NCBI GenBank assembly: GCA_029215795.1
Contig: JARDYH010000001.1
Coordinates: 119,190,533 to 119,254,532, forward strand
Direction: 5' to 3'
Source of the DNA: Anniella stebbinsi
Lineage: Eukaryota > Chordata > Lepidosauria > Squamata > Anniellidae
DNA: 64,000 nucleotides
Of this stretch, positions 20,556-31,374 are shown one piece after another. Position numbers and translations under genes: made by a program. How positions within the stretch are numbered: the stretch's first letter is position 1; each line of letters begins with the position of its first letter. The notes under the pieces are model-generated. The model made no database searches. It was not told the origin of the DNA and saw only the letters and a program-made list of their open reading frames with translations.

Positions 20556-21509
20556 TTATGTAGCAAAATGCCTCACATACGATTTAAATGCCGCAGAACG
20601 CCATCGCCCCAGCGATTTTATCTGTGAACGGGAAAAACCTAAAGTTGCCGCTGTTGAAGCAGCCCCAATGCGAAACGAATGCGTGCCAAACCTTGCACCG
20701 CATAAACCTAAATCATCAAGCGCTTTCCTTGCCACAGCCCAAAATTGATATTTGGTGAGGGGAGATAAGTCCTGGTGCTGAAACAGGAAACCCGGAAAAA
20801 CCCCTCGCATAGCCAAAAATGCAGCCAAAGCTCGCACCGGGCATAATTCCTCGCTTGTTGACGGAAATAAGGAAATCCAATGCCCCCGACCCTTTTGATC
20901 TGTTTTGGAATGGCGTAAACATAATCGGACCTCACTTGGCCCTAGCCGTAAATCAGAGAATTGAAATGCCCTAGATGAACCGTCATTTTTAGATGACGCC
21001 AAAACCTCAGATATACGGAAAGCCCCGAAAAAAGTTGTTAGTGCCACAGCGTGAAACAAGCTTGACTCATATGGTGAGTGACAAAGGAGTGGCCAGCGAG
21101 CTTGTAACCCGATCAGAATGTCAGGTGACAATGGCAGTCTGGGATCCGGTCCCCGGGGGGATGCCCTTGCCCAACCGTTAAGCGCCCTCCGTACTCGGAA
21201 ATCCGAAGTACAATCCGCCACGCCACGTGCTTTAGCAATAAAAGCTAATGCTGCAAGTTTGAGAGAAATCGTGTGCATAGACAGTCCCCTATGTTTGGCA
21301 CTTACACAAAACTGCAACACGTGGTCCACTGGAATGGGCCATAAGAGTTGAAGTTGATTGGCTAAGCGGAAGGCCTGAAATTCCCTACCTGCTGCTTGGT
21401 ATGCGGCCTTGGTGCTAGGCGCCAAGGACTGCCATATAGCCTGCTCTACCTCCACCTTCCAGTCTGCCACAGAGCTGGAGGCATGTTCTCCGGCTGTGGG
21501 AGGGCCCAA
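20556..21509 (-). CDS. Tyrosine recombinase (YR) of Ngaro-2
   Basis: 317 codons. All key residues are present: Arg165 in 'FFGAFRISE', His277 and Arg280 in 'THSFR', Tyr311 in 'SYVR'. The N-terminus has 13 residues more than Ngaro-1 before 'WQSLAPST'. No stops or frameshifts. It overlaps the end of pol by 64 bp. The recombinase could be functional although pol is dead. Confidence 0.92.
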   Translation of the reverse strand: MGPPTAGEHASSSVADWKVEVEQAIWQSLAPSTKAAYQAAGREFQAFRLANQLQLLWPIPVDHVLQFCVSAKHRGLSMHTISLKLAALAFIAKARGVADCTSDFRVRRALNGWARASPRGPDPRLPLSPDILIGLQARWPLLCHSPYESSLFHAVALTTFFGAFRISEVLASSKNDGSSRAFQFSDLRLGPSEVRLCLRHSKTDQKGRGHWISLFPSTSEELCPVRALAAFLAMRGVFPGFLFQHQDLSPLTKYQFWAVARKALDDLGLCGARFGTHSFRIGAASTAATLGFSRSQIKSLGRWRSAAFKSYVRHFAT

Positions 21510-23005
21510 GGTGCCAGTTCCCGAAATCTTCGTACCTGACGTCGGGACAAAGCATCCGCTATATCATTATTCAAACCCGGTATATGTTTTGCCCGGAAAA
21601 GAATATTGAATTTTAGACAATGCAAGGTAAAATTCCTAACCAGGTTCATGACGTGCAGATTACGTGAAGACAGAGAATTGATGACCTGGACCGTGGCCTG
21701 GTTGTCACTCCAGAACAAAACTGTGGAGTCGGCAAAATTGCTGGCCCACACGTGAGCCGCCACCACAATTGGGAATAGCTCCAGGAAGGTGAGATCCTTG
21801 CAAGTGCCGTTTAAAAGCCATTCCTCTGGCCACTGCTCCGCACACCATTTTCTTCCCCAAATAACTCCGAAACCCCATGAACCTGATGCGTCGGAATGAA
21901 CCTGAAATTCTGTCTTTAACAGTAGCTCCTGCCTCCAGAATGAAACTCCGTTGAAATGTTCCAAAAAGTCCAGCCACACTGCAATATCCTCCCGCATGGA
22001 CCTGGTGACCCTTGTTCTGTGATGTGGCTTGCGCAATCCAGACATGGCGGAGCATAAGCGCCGCAGAAAGGCACGTCCCGGGGCAACGACCCTACATGCG
22101 AAATTCAGGTGCCCCACTATTTCCTGCAGTTGTTTTAAAGATACTTTTCTATCGTTTTTAATGCAGGCCAATTTGGACCTTAATGTGGATAGCTTTTTTT
22201 TTTTTTTTTTTTTTGAAACAAAAACCTAATAAATTGAAATCCTTAGGGTGAATAGGCAAAATGCGAAAGGCTGCTTTTATATCGCATTTGCCCATTAAAG
22301 CCCCAGGACCATTATTCCTTACCATACGCACAGCAGAATCAAATGAAGCATACCTGACGGAACTTAGTTGTTCCGGGATAGCATCATTCACGGAAGCCCC
22401 TTTTGGGAAAGATTGTGAATCAACCTGTATTCCCCAGGCGCTTTCTTAGGCACTATTCCTAAAGGCGATACCCGTAAATGAGGGATTGGGGGGTCTTCAA
22501 AAGGCCCCAACACCCTTCCTGCCATGACTTCTTTGCCAATTTTCTCCTTTGCAATGTCCTCAAACTGATTGATGGATTTCTGATTTTTGGCCAACGAACC
22601 GCACCTAACACCCTGAAAAGGAATGCAAAATCCTTCCCTAAAGCCAGTACTAATGTATGAGGCTTCACGCCGATTGGGGTAAAGCTCTAACAGCTTATTC
22701 AGGGGCTCAAGGTTGACCGGACTGGGCCCCTTTGGCAGGAGGTTGTTGTCCCCCGGTACGCCTGGCGCCCTGTCCGTCCCTAACGGGCCATTTACCGGGC
22801 TTATTTTTGAAACAATTAATTGCGGCATGGTGGCCTGCACAGGTTTGGCAGTCATGTCTGAATTTACAAGGGTTGCGTGAGCAAGTCCCCTTGTTAAAAT
22901 CCCAACAGAGCGAGCGGTGTTGAACCGCCTGGCCTGCGTACCCACGAGAGGTGGACGCAGGCTGTTGTTTAGCCAAAATGTGGCCGCTGTCCGCCCTGTC
23001 GCCAA
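21446..23005 (-). pseudogene. Broken reverse transcriptase-RNase H of Ngaro-2
   Basis: Three pieces in different frames: 23005-22388 (N-terminal RT, from 'KGPSPVNLEPLNKLLELYPN'), 22391-22158 (fingers to motif A, 'GKCDIKAAFRILPIHPKDF'), and 22171-21446 (thumb and RNase H: 'VHSDASGSWGFG', 'LFWSDNQATVQVIN', 'NDIADALSR'). Compared with Ngaro-1 about 115 residues are absent between 'LLGFCF' and 'KNDRKVSLKQLQEIVGHL', including the YLDD motif. A homopolymer of about 20 A (minus strand; T on plus at 22195-22214) fills the break. A separate frameshift lies near 22390. RNase H is intact. Confidence 0.9.
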
Positions 23006-24305
23006 AACCTGGTCTGGCCGGTGTCATAAACTGCAGCCACAAGTCGTTATCCTTTAAATCCCAGCGAAGGGCGTGATCAAAGGCCGCTCTACGGCGAAAT
23101 GACTCATCATAAGCCAACCAGGCTGCACCCTCGTATTCTGAGTAAGCCCGATAAATCATATCGAGGTACTTAGTCAAAATAACTCCTTTTCCTGGGAAAC
23201 GCTGGAGCACGACCCCCATGTATATAAGAAATCCAGGAAGCCAATTGGCCCATGTACGGGCCACTTTCTTCCTTTTGATCCTTTCCGCTTCCTTTTCCAT
23301 CCCCTTTTCTTTTTCGGAGCTCTCTTGTTCCCGAAAAAGCAGTGAAAATATGTCAACATACTCTCCCTTGCAAATTTTTTCCCTTGTTGCGGGCAACAAA
23401 TGATATCCCAATGGAGCAGAAGTGCTTCCAGTTGGGATAGAATCGTGTGTAGCGCCAGCATAAGGATCCCTAGTCCCCGGTGTGATCCCTACTCCAGCTG
23501 CACCTGCAGGTCCCAGCCAGACATTGACACAAGCACCCATAGCCTCGGTAACCGGGGCTGATTGAGGTTGGCCTTCCGGAGAAACGTTCCCTACAGCAAT
23601 TGTCTGTTGATATGCCGCAGTCCCAGCAGCCACGTTGCTGGCTCGCTGTGCATTAAGAACTGTGGCCGCAGCAATTGAAGGAACAGTGCTGGCCTGCTGC
23701 GTATTAACAACTGTGGCCAGAGCAGTAAAAGGAAGAGGTGGAGCAAGAGGTTGTGCCATGCTTCCCATCTGTGATCCTACACCTGGAAACCATGGCATGA
23801 AACCCCACTGTGTAGGAAAAGACCCAGGTGCGTGATGTGATGGTGAGATGTACTGCATCGGCTGCTCACCTTGTAAAGCGTGACTGATTCCCGGCACCGG
23901 GTTGAGATGTTGCAGAGGAGGCTCAGCAGGCGAACTTGCAGGTACCTCTACGATGGACGGGGTGGATGATCCAATGCCTGCGTCTGTACCCAACGCATCC
24001 CTAGTTGCTCCGCTCGATGAGTCTTCAACTACCTTTAACCGAGCTGAAAGAGCATCCCATAAATTATCCTGCCTCTTTTTACGTGTCTGTCTGCGCCCCG
24101 CCACAGTGTGCGGAGGTATCGGCACTGGAGGGGAAGTGATGCCCTTTTCTTTTTCTAATGACTGTAATCTAGCCACAATACTAGATACCTGAGGATCTAA
24201 TTCTTCCTCTGAGGAAGAATTGTCAATGGGCCTGCTCCGTTTAGCGGATTGTGCAGGAGCCTTTCCTTTCCCTTTTCCACTCCCCACACCCTTTTTTGGA
24301 GGCAT
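22707..24305 (-). CDS. Gag-like nucleocapsid protein of Ngaro-2
   Basis: 532 codons, open throughout. Same plan as the Ngaro-1 protein: basic start, 'SSSEEELD' acidic patch, 'IVARLQSLEKEKGI' segment, Pro/Ala/Thr-rich linker, the conserved 'ARTWANWLPGFLIYMGVV' region, and two zinc clusters near 467-498 (C-x7-C-x4-C-x3-H, then C-x2-C-x3-H). Pol overlaps it in the +1 frame by about 300 bp, as in Ngaro-1. Confidence 0.85.
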   Translation of the reverse strand: MPPKKGVGSGKGKGKAPAQSAKRSRPIDNSSSEEELDPQVSSIVARLQSLEKEKGITSPPVPIPPHTVAGRRQTRKKRQDNLWDALSARLKVVEDSSSGATRDALGTDAGIGSSTPSIVEVPASSPAEPPLQHLNPVPGISHALQGEQPMQYISPSHHAPGSFPTQWGFMPWFPGVGSQMGSMAQPLAPPLPFTALATVVNTQQASTVPSIAAATVLNAQRASNVAAGTAAYQQTIAVGNVSPEGQPQSAPVTEAMGACVNVWLGPAGAAGVGITPGTRDPYAGATHDSIPTGSTSAPLGYHLLPATREKICKGEYVDIFSLLFREQESSEKEKGMEKEAERIKRKKVARTWANWLPGFLIYMGVVLQRFPGKGVILTKYLDMIYRAYSEYEGAAWLAYDESFRRRAAFDHALRWDLKDNDLWLQFMTPARPGFGDRADSGHILAKQQPASTSRGYAGQAVQHRSLCWDFNKGTCSRNPCKFRHDCQTCAGHHAAINCFKNKPGKWPVRDGQGARRTGGQQPPAKGAQSGQP

Positions 24306-24394
24306 ACTGTCGAGGAGGATGAAGCAAGATATTCCCCGTTACCACTCTACACTTGAAACTGGGCTATGAAGGAAGTGACTTTAATTAATAACAA

Positions 24395-24825
24395 GATGAA
24401 TACTGGACTGTGATGGGATGAATAAATAGCACTATTATCACGTGCCAATCAGGAATCTAAACAACCAGGAAAAAGCTGCTTTATCAAATGCAGTCTCCCA
24501 TCCAAAACCAGACCAGGGCTGACCCTGCTGAGCTATACAACAAGGCAGAGAACCCTGAATCTCAGCCACTCCCCTGCCCTCTAATACTATGCTAAATAGG
24601 CAGATATAGATGAATACTGCACTGTGATGGGATGAATAAATAGCACTATTATCACATGCCAATCAGGAATCTAAACAACCAGGATAAAAAAAAGCTGCTT
24701 TTTAAATGCAGTCTCCCATCCAAAACCAGACCAGGGCTGACCCTGCTGAGCTATACAGCAAGGCAGAGAACCCTGAATCTCAGCCACTCCCCTGCCCTCT
24801 AATACTGTGCTAAATAGGCAGATAT
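24395..24825 (-). repeat. Two tandem 214-bp units containing 5S-rRNA-like sequence
   Basis: Units start at 24395 and 24609. Each contains, on the minus strand, 'agctcagcagggtcagccct' then 'ggtctggttttggatgggag' and 'actgca' (24489-24540 and 24708-24760). This follows the 5S rRNA internal promoter (box A 'agctaagcagggtcgggcct', box C 'ggatgggagac') almost base for base. It may be a 5S-derived SINE duplicated in place, or a promoter acquired by the element. Confidence 0.7.
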
Positions 24826-24899
24826 ATAAGGCCTCACTTGAGTGGTACAGCAAACGGCAATAACACCAGTTAACAAGGGGGGGGGGGGGCAAAGCCACC

Positions 24900-24990
24900 G
24901 AATACTTCCCAGCCCCACCTGCCAATGGCAGGGATAGAACCCAGGACCCCCCTTACCCAAGCAACAGCCCCACCAATGGACCACAAACCC
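24900..24990 (-). other. tRNA-like (box A/box B) sequence
   Basis: On the minus strand 'tggtccattggtgggg' resembles a pol III box A and 'gggttctatccctgcc' a box B (consensus GGTTCGANTCC), spaced as in tRNA-derived SINEs. I do not see a full cloverleaf. Low certainty. Confidence 0.35.
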
Positions 24991-25736
24991 CTACCAACCA
25001 AAGAGGGTAATGAATTTTAGCTGCCTGAGTGCGCTAACAAGAGGGGGGGGGCAAAGCCACCAAACAGCACCCTATACCGCCTAAACACCTCCCAGCAACA
25101 ATGATTGGGGCTCCAGGCAAGCCTGCCTAGGACGCCCGCCAAATCTCCCCCCCCAAACACCCGTAACCTGGATGGCCCAGAGGCCATGAAGCTGCGTCCT
25201 CCCGTTGCTCAGCGCGACTCCCTCGTTGCCAGGCACTTGCTGCCTGGATCTTCGTGCAGCTTCTTCGTGGGGCTATAGCTGGCCTTGTCCGGCTGTGCAG
25301 CTCTGCCACAGCCGATTGCCAGCCCCCACAGCCTATTTAGCTGGACTCCAGCCGCGGTTGCGGCACCTTCAGGACGTCCCTTGCCTCCCCGCTCCGCAGA
25401 GCGTGCAGCTGAAACAGCGAGGGGCGGGCCTATTCGTTCGCCCAGCCGCCGGATCTTCAGTCGCGGGGGCGGTCCCCCCTGCTGAGTTCTCAGCCCTCGC
25501 CGCAGTTTCCTCCGCCGGCTGCAGCCGAGCCTTGCCGCTCGCTCAGCCGCCGAATCGGCCGTCGCAGGGGTAACCCCCCTTTCGCCGGCTCTTCAGCTCT
25601 TGCTGCGGCTTCCGCCGCCGGCTAGGGCCGGGGCCGAGTCTAGCCGCTCGCCCCGCCGACTGCAGATAATGAGCCGCTTCTTCTTCGCTTCTGCCCCGCT
25701 GAGGGGGCTCTTCTCTCAACGCCGCCTTCCCGCCGC

Positions 25737-25772
<36 letters not shown>

Positions 25773-25787
25773 TGCTTCGTTCCGCAA

Positions 25788-25961
25788 GCTGCGGAACAAA
25801 CTGTGGAGGTGAGGAGGGGTCCCTGTACTTAAATAGCTGTAGACCCCTCCCATCTCCGGTGGCACCATCCTGGCCCAGCAAATAGTGGGCCAAAACGTCA
25901 CCTCACCCCATCCTCGCTCGCAACCACCTCTCCCCACCCAGCGAGCCGGGTAGGAAAGGCC
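25788..25961 (-). repeat. Ngaro-2 split direct repeat A1
   Basis: 5'-terminal repeat on the minus strand, copy of 19300-19474 with one visible difference (agtggg/agtagg). Followed by ATT and host DNA. Confidence 0.9.
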
Positions 25962-25963
25962 AT

Positions 25964-26359
25964 TATAGGGTGATTGTGATCATGAAAAATCCACCCTCAG
26001 TCACAGGAAGTCTTGAGTGAGCAGCCTGTTTAGAGCTCTTCCCAATGACAGTTTTGTTCTGCACTCACTCTGCATTAGCTAAAATTTTCAGAAGGTCCTA
26101 TTCCTATCTTGTTCCTATTCTTAAAACAGGCTGCCATTCTTTAAACATAGGCTATCATTGTTTGTCATGTCACAAATTAAAAAGACAATTTTCAAGAACA
26201 AATCCGGGGGGGGGGGACAGTGAGGCATAGCTTGGGAGAGCAGTGCACCCATTTGCCCCACCCTGGCTACAGGGCTTCATCCAGTTATGTGCACCTCAAC
26301 TAATGTAGTTTATTTAATTTGGAGGGGGATGGATGTCATAAACAACTTGTAGAGAAAAC
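25964..26359. other. AT-rich spacer
   Basis: No gene seen; a G10 run at about 26206-26216. Confidence 0.5.
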
Positions 26360-27138
26360 TAGGGGTGTGCATGCCAAAAAATATCGTTTATCATTATCAT
26401 CATTTTGGACCCAAAAATTTTTCGTCTTCATTCATATTGTAGGTGAACTGTATCATCTTCACAATAATTATCGTGAAAAAATGATATTTTTGCAGCCCTA
26501 TTTTTAAAGAAAAAATGCATATAACTTCTGTATTTTAAAAGTTAGAGGCTTGAAACTTGGCCACAGTGCTTATGGGGTATGCCTAAGTATGTGCATGAAA
26601 TTTGAGATAGATCCCTCCAACCCTCGATTTTATATGAATTTTTTAAAGATAATTTCTGTTCTGACAGGTCTCAAATTTGGCACATATGTGTAGCAACATG
26701 TGCTACACATATGTGCCATATTTGAGATCGATCCATCCAACCCTCGATTTTATACGAATTTATTAAAAATTGTTTCAGTTCTGACATATCAGAATGACAG
26801 CTTGCCACGTGCGTTCATTCAGACCTGTCAGAATGGAAACAATCTTTTAAAAATTCATATAAAATCAAGGGTTGGAGAGATCGATCTCAAATTTCATACA
26901 CATACTTAGGCATACCCCATAAGTACCGTGACCAAGTTCCAAGCCTCTAAGTTTTAAAATACAGAAGTTATAGATATATTTATATGGCAGTCCAATAAAA
27001 CGATAAAATCGCCCGAAAATTATCGTCTCCAATGATTATCGTAGGTTTTTCTACCATATCGTCATCATTAAACACATGCACGATAACGAGCTTATCGTAT
27101 TGTTATCGTACATTTTAACGATACGATACACATCCCTA
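26360..27138. mobile_element. Palindromic hAT MITE with 8-bp target duplication
   Basis: Starts 'taggggtgtgcatg', ends 'acacatcccta'; flanks GAGAAAAC (26352-26359) and GAGAAAAT (27139-27146), 7 of 8 identical. Long inverted arms share 'gttagaggcttgaaacttgg' and 'tatgcctaagtatgtg' with the MITE at 15709-16413; an inner palindrome 'gctacacatatgtgcca' lies near 26700. Terminal region rich in 'atcgt' motifs. Non-coding. Confidence 0.85.
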
Positions 27139-27557
27139 GAGAAAATTACACTGGACCTAAGAACATAATTCTGTAAACACAAATCTGTTATTCTTACCAA
27201 AAAAAACCTGGAGCAGCCTATTGCAAGACATTTCAACTCATCTGTACATAGCCTCTCTGATTTACAGGTGGTTCCAATAGAACAAATAAAAGACACTGAC
27301 ATGCTTGACAAAAGGGAAAATCTACTAACTCAGAACTCTTACTACAAATGGCCTTAATTTGGAGGACAATCCATAAGCATTATACAAGTCATGCCTCTGT
27401 TTTTTCTCCTAAGGAATTTTCATTGCCAGGGATTCCAGTCTGCCACTCATGGTATCCATTTAACTGCACAGCTACTGATAAGGGCAGAACCAAAATATTT
27501 AGTTCAATATATACATATATTTAAATACTCTGTTGTTAGTCTTCCTATCTTTCAGGG

Positions 27558-27582
27558 AGAGAGAGAGAGAGAGAGAGAGAGA
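27558..27582. repeat. (GA)n microsatellite
   Basis: About 12 GA units. Confidence 0.9.
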
Positions 27583-28827
27583 TCTATAGATACAGCTTTA
27601 GAAAGCCTGCAATTTTTAACTCTTGCAGGGGGACAAGTAGAACCTCTCCTCATCTCTCTCTTAGTGTTAGCATTGGAGCTGAGACAGTGTGCCATGCAGC
27701 TCCATAGGAGTTTGTTTTTTCTCATGTATTGTAGAAACCATCTTTTTATCCTTTTATTGTTTCATTTCTATGTTCACCACTCTGGGATCTAGTTTAGATA
27801 TGGGGCAGTAAATTAATAAAGAAGAAAAATACCCAGGTGTGTTGGAGTGGTGCGCACTATGCGTACAAATTACAACCACAACTGCTGTGCAGCTTTGCCC
27901 CACCCTCACCCAGAAAAATTCCTATGGATGCCCATGGATCTTCTTGCATTCTTAAATCAGAATGCGGAACCACGTGGGTGCAGAATGATATTTACATGCC
28001 ATTCCTGGATTATTATGGGAGCAACAATGGAGCCAGTGTCTGCCAGTAACAGTAACAGTGAAGGGAAAATATGGTCAAAAGACATGTAATCTACAATCTT
28101 GTAAAAGTAGTCAAGCCCTCTAATCTCTTAGCATTTCTGTCTCACTAATGTAGTATTCTCTAAATTAGAGTAAACCATTACTATATTATTCTTCTAATCA
28201 TCCACAGAGCTATTAAAGCAAGTGAGAACTGCTGAAATGAATTGTAAGCACTAATTAGTGTGTCCCTTTTTCCTCTAGTTATGTGCCATATCATGTCAGT
28301 ACCAGCTGATTTTTTTTTCTAGGATGTAATTTCTAAAAATAAAACAAGTGGCAATGGCTCAAAGAGCAATGGACCATTCTGAGCTACAAACAAACATTAA
28401 TATAAAAATGTTCTATATATTACAACAAAAATGATACTGGCAACCTGATAATTAATTTACCAAAATATGGAATGATATTTTTTTGTAGAATATTAAAATG
28501 GGAAAGATTTAAATATAGGATCCTTGTGGCTTTATAACATTTTTTCCTAATGTATTCGTTGGTAATTTATTTTCTTGTTTTACATAAGATTCAGATGTGA
28601 ATGTATTCTATAAAGAGAAATCTATATTTTATTGTTTCAAACAGCTATTATAAAGTTAATTGCCTTGCCATAGCGCCAAAAATATTAGCCTAAATAACAG
28701 TGCCATCTGCTGAAAAGTCATAGTGACTTGCAGGAAAAGTTTAAGGATTTCCAGCTGGAGTGAAATAAGGTATTAGACAGAATGAAAAGAAGAAAATAAA
28801 TAGGAACAGAATGAAAGTAAAATAGCA

Positions 28828-28881
28828 ACAACAACAACAACAACTACTACTACTACTACTAATAATAATAATAATAATAAA
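28828..28881. repeat. Compound (CAA)(CTA)(ATA) microsatellite
   Basis: Three adjoining trinucleotide tracts. A further (AAT)n tract lies at 29127-29152 and a (TTTA)n tract at 29268-29286. Confidence 0.9.
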
Positions 28882-29711
28882 TTATGGCAACAGGAAAAGG
28901 TCACAATTATCCTGTTAGTCACATCAGTCACCAGCATCACATCAAAAAACTGTACAGAAAACCGTCAGAAACTTGGCCTACCAAAATACATCCACACCAA
29001 CATCTAGAAACTAGCCATAATTAAAACATGCTCAATTGTCAGGAAATTCCTGAATATGTAAAAGACAGCATGACTTGGCAAAGCCCATCATGTCCATCTA
29101 AAGAAACTGCTACAAGTGAGAGATAAAATAATAATAATAATAATAATAATAACAAAAATTGATTGGTTCCAGACTAACAGTGCAATCCTACACATATCTA
29201 TGGGCAACACAAATTTGTACCAAGCCAAATTTGACCTATTTACCATTCTTTAACAGTGAATAGTGATTTATTTATTTATTTATTTACTGATGTAAATTTT
29301 GATGGCAGGGAGCATCAGGGGTGGGGCTCCGTCAGCAACATGGGGACTGTGGCCCATGGGGCAGGGGGTCCAGAAGGTGAAAGTGGACCCCAGACCCCAA
29401 CAAAGTTGCACATCTCTGCTCCAGCTGAAGATGCCTTGCCATTTTGAGTTGTAAAAACCCTAGTAAACCCAAAATGGTTATATATTGTGATAAATATTCT
29501 TGTTTTAGAATGTATGGCACTTTATTTATTTCATTAATTTCCTATCTTTCTTACATAATGGAACTCATAGCGACATAAATAGGCTTCCCAGGCAGGCACT
29601 GGACAGACCCAGACAGACCTGCTTGACTTCAGCAAGATTACTGCATCAGACGCAAAAAGTACCAATTGCCCTGTGACAAGAAATACCATTTCATTTAGCA
29701 AGCATGGATTA

Positions 29712-29803
29712 AAAGTGCAATCCTATGTATGTATAATCAGAAGTAAACCCCATTGAGTTCAGTGGGACTTACTTCTAGTTAAGTGTGCATGGGGTTGCAG
29801 GCT
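29712..29803. mobile_element. Short palindromic interspersed repeat
   Basis: 'gtgcaatcctatgtatgtat' opens it and 'gtgcatggggttgcaggct' closes it; middle 'cattgagttcagtgggactt'. Same family as 14131-14224 and 33005-33092. Confidence 0.55.
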
Positions 29804-30299
29804 TCATTGGTTGCACTCAACTCCAGTTGAAACTAATGGGGCTTAAGCCATGATCAAGTTGTACCCTTGATTTCAATGTGACTTAATTTCAAGTAACTTA
29901 CCTTGTTCAAATAATAAGTGCCAAAAACTAATATGCTGTGAATATGCAACTTCCCACTCATTTTCAACGAGAATATATGAAATGCAATTCAATTTTATAT
30001 GTTCTCTAATGCTTTTTATTCCAAAGCCGCATATTACTTTAAAGATGTTGTATTTAATCCTTTCCCCCTTCTGTGGTCCCAGTCCAGACTGGGGCCCCCA
30101 TGCTTACAATTTATATTGCCAAATAGTGAACTATTAAGCAAATGAAGAACTTTTTGGAAAGATATATAGCAGGCCCAGGGACCCAATCCAAATTGAGGCT
30201 GCAGCAGGGGGGAAGGGTTAACCACCACCATACCACTTATGCTAGGGACCCATTTTGGATCAGAGCTAGTAAAGAAAAAACCACATAGCTGCTACATAC

Positions 30300-30362
30300 T
30301 CAGTGTTGATAGTGCTGGGCTAGATGGGCCAGTATCTGATCCAGTATAAGGCAGCTTCTAAA
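30300..30362 (+). repeat. SINE-like 3' tail
   Basis: 'gatagtgctgggctagatgg' and 'tgatccagtataaggcagct' match the common tail of reptile SINE/LINE units. A similar tail ('tggtctgatccaacatggct', 'cttatgttcttatg') ends at 34895. Confidence 0.45.
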
Positions 30363-31374
30363 ATCCTGTGGTAGCTATGTTGGCCCTTTGTGTAACCAGC
30401 ACCCTGACTTCCCTCCCTTGGTAACAGTTCTGCACTTACTGTTTGGAAATTTGAATGAAAATGGCTGCTGTGATCTTAATGAAAGGCTTAATGCATTCCA
30501 TTTTATGAATCGAACAATGCGGCATGTAGCTTTTTCTTCTTTGCAGGATGAATAATAGAGATCCATCTGATTATTAAGAGATTGGAAAGGAAAAAAATTC
30601 CATTCTATCACTCTTTTACACATTTTTACAACCAATTTATTTCCTGGTGATTTAAAGCTGGAGCATACTGTCTGAACATAAATAAAGTTTTTAACTGTTT
30701 GTGATACACTAAATGTTATCTTTGTTATTCCTTCATTATAGTGCATCTATATCACATCTAATAGGTTTGATTTATATATTTATTTTGTAGGTATGTTATT
30801 GAAACGAATGCATCATGCGGAAATATTATTTTGAATGGTGTTTATTTAATTACTACATTCTATTTTGGCAACAATTGTTGCAACAAGAATTTCATTCAGA
30901 ATGCCCCTAGAATATGGCATTGAATTATTATATTAAGGAACAAAGAAAACATGCCAAACTATTCATCTCTACCCACAGGTAACAATAGCACAGTACTTTT
31001 CTATATCTTCTTAATTCTCATTTGAAGTTTAGGAAATGAAAATATAGTTTTCGCCGTGCAAAATACTTTGTAATGCCTAATGTTCAAGGTGTTTTCATTC
31101 TCAGAATACAATGAAAGGATTGCATTTCATTGGTAGGTTAGTTCTTTTCTTTTTCTATTTTAAAGCTTGCTTTGGATTTTAACTTGATTCATCTAGTTCT
31201 GGTTGCCCTAACAACATGCTTGGGGCAATTTTCGTCTCCTTTATTATTTATATCACAATCATATAAGCATGCTAAATCCCTCTAAGAATATTCCATCACC
31301 TCAATCAGTTGAATTTTGTAAGTTGTGGGGGGTGAAGCCAGGGCAAAAACATCCCTTGAGAACTGCATTTTTAA

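Larger units (their letters stand above)
24306..25787 (-). promoter_or_regulatory. Ngaro-2 leader with pol III-like segments
   Basis: Nearly 1.5 kb between A1 and gag, longer than in Ngaro-1 because of the inserted 214-bp tandem unit and further repeat-like sequence. G-rich runs at 24880 and 25044, and a (CTG)n tract at about 25737-25771. GC-rich open frames here carry no motif. Confidence 0.55.
18713..25963 (-). mobile_element. Ngaro-2: tyrosine-recombinase retrotransposon, RT-defective
   Basis: Same architecture and orientation as Ngaro-1: A1 (25961-25788), leader, gag, pol, YR, SGNH, B1 (19889-19475), A2 (19474-19300), spacer, B2 (19128-18713). Its proteins differ from Ngaro-1 at many positions and its repeats are unrelated at most bases, so it is a separate family, not a recent duplicate. 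Gag and YR are open. Pol has lost its catalytic core. ATT lies at both outer edges and at the A2/B1 junction. It could move only with RT supplied in trans. Confidence 0.92.
27139..31374. other. AT-rich spacer with microsatellites
   Basis: No gene recognised. Contents are listed separately: a (GA)n tract, (CAA)(CTA)(ATA) and (AAT) tracts, and short repeats at 29712-29803 and 30300-30362. The interval 28885-29120 between two (AAT)n tracts looks like an old LINE-derived remnant but I could not identify it. Confidence 0.55.

Noticed and set aside
24900..24990. A functional tRNA gene
   Set aside because: Box-like sequences are present but I cannot form the acceptor and anticodon stems of a tRNA.
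25205..25893. Long GC-rich open frames in the Ngaro-2 leader
   Set aside because: Several phases on both strands are open, with low-complexity Ala, Ser and Arg runs and no motif.
2677..25963. Ngaro-1 and Ngaro-2 as copies of one recent tandem duplication
   Set aside because: Their repeats are different sequences and their proteins differ at many sites; each has its own edge trinucleotide.
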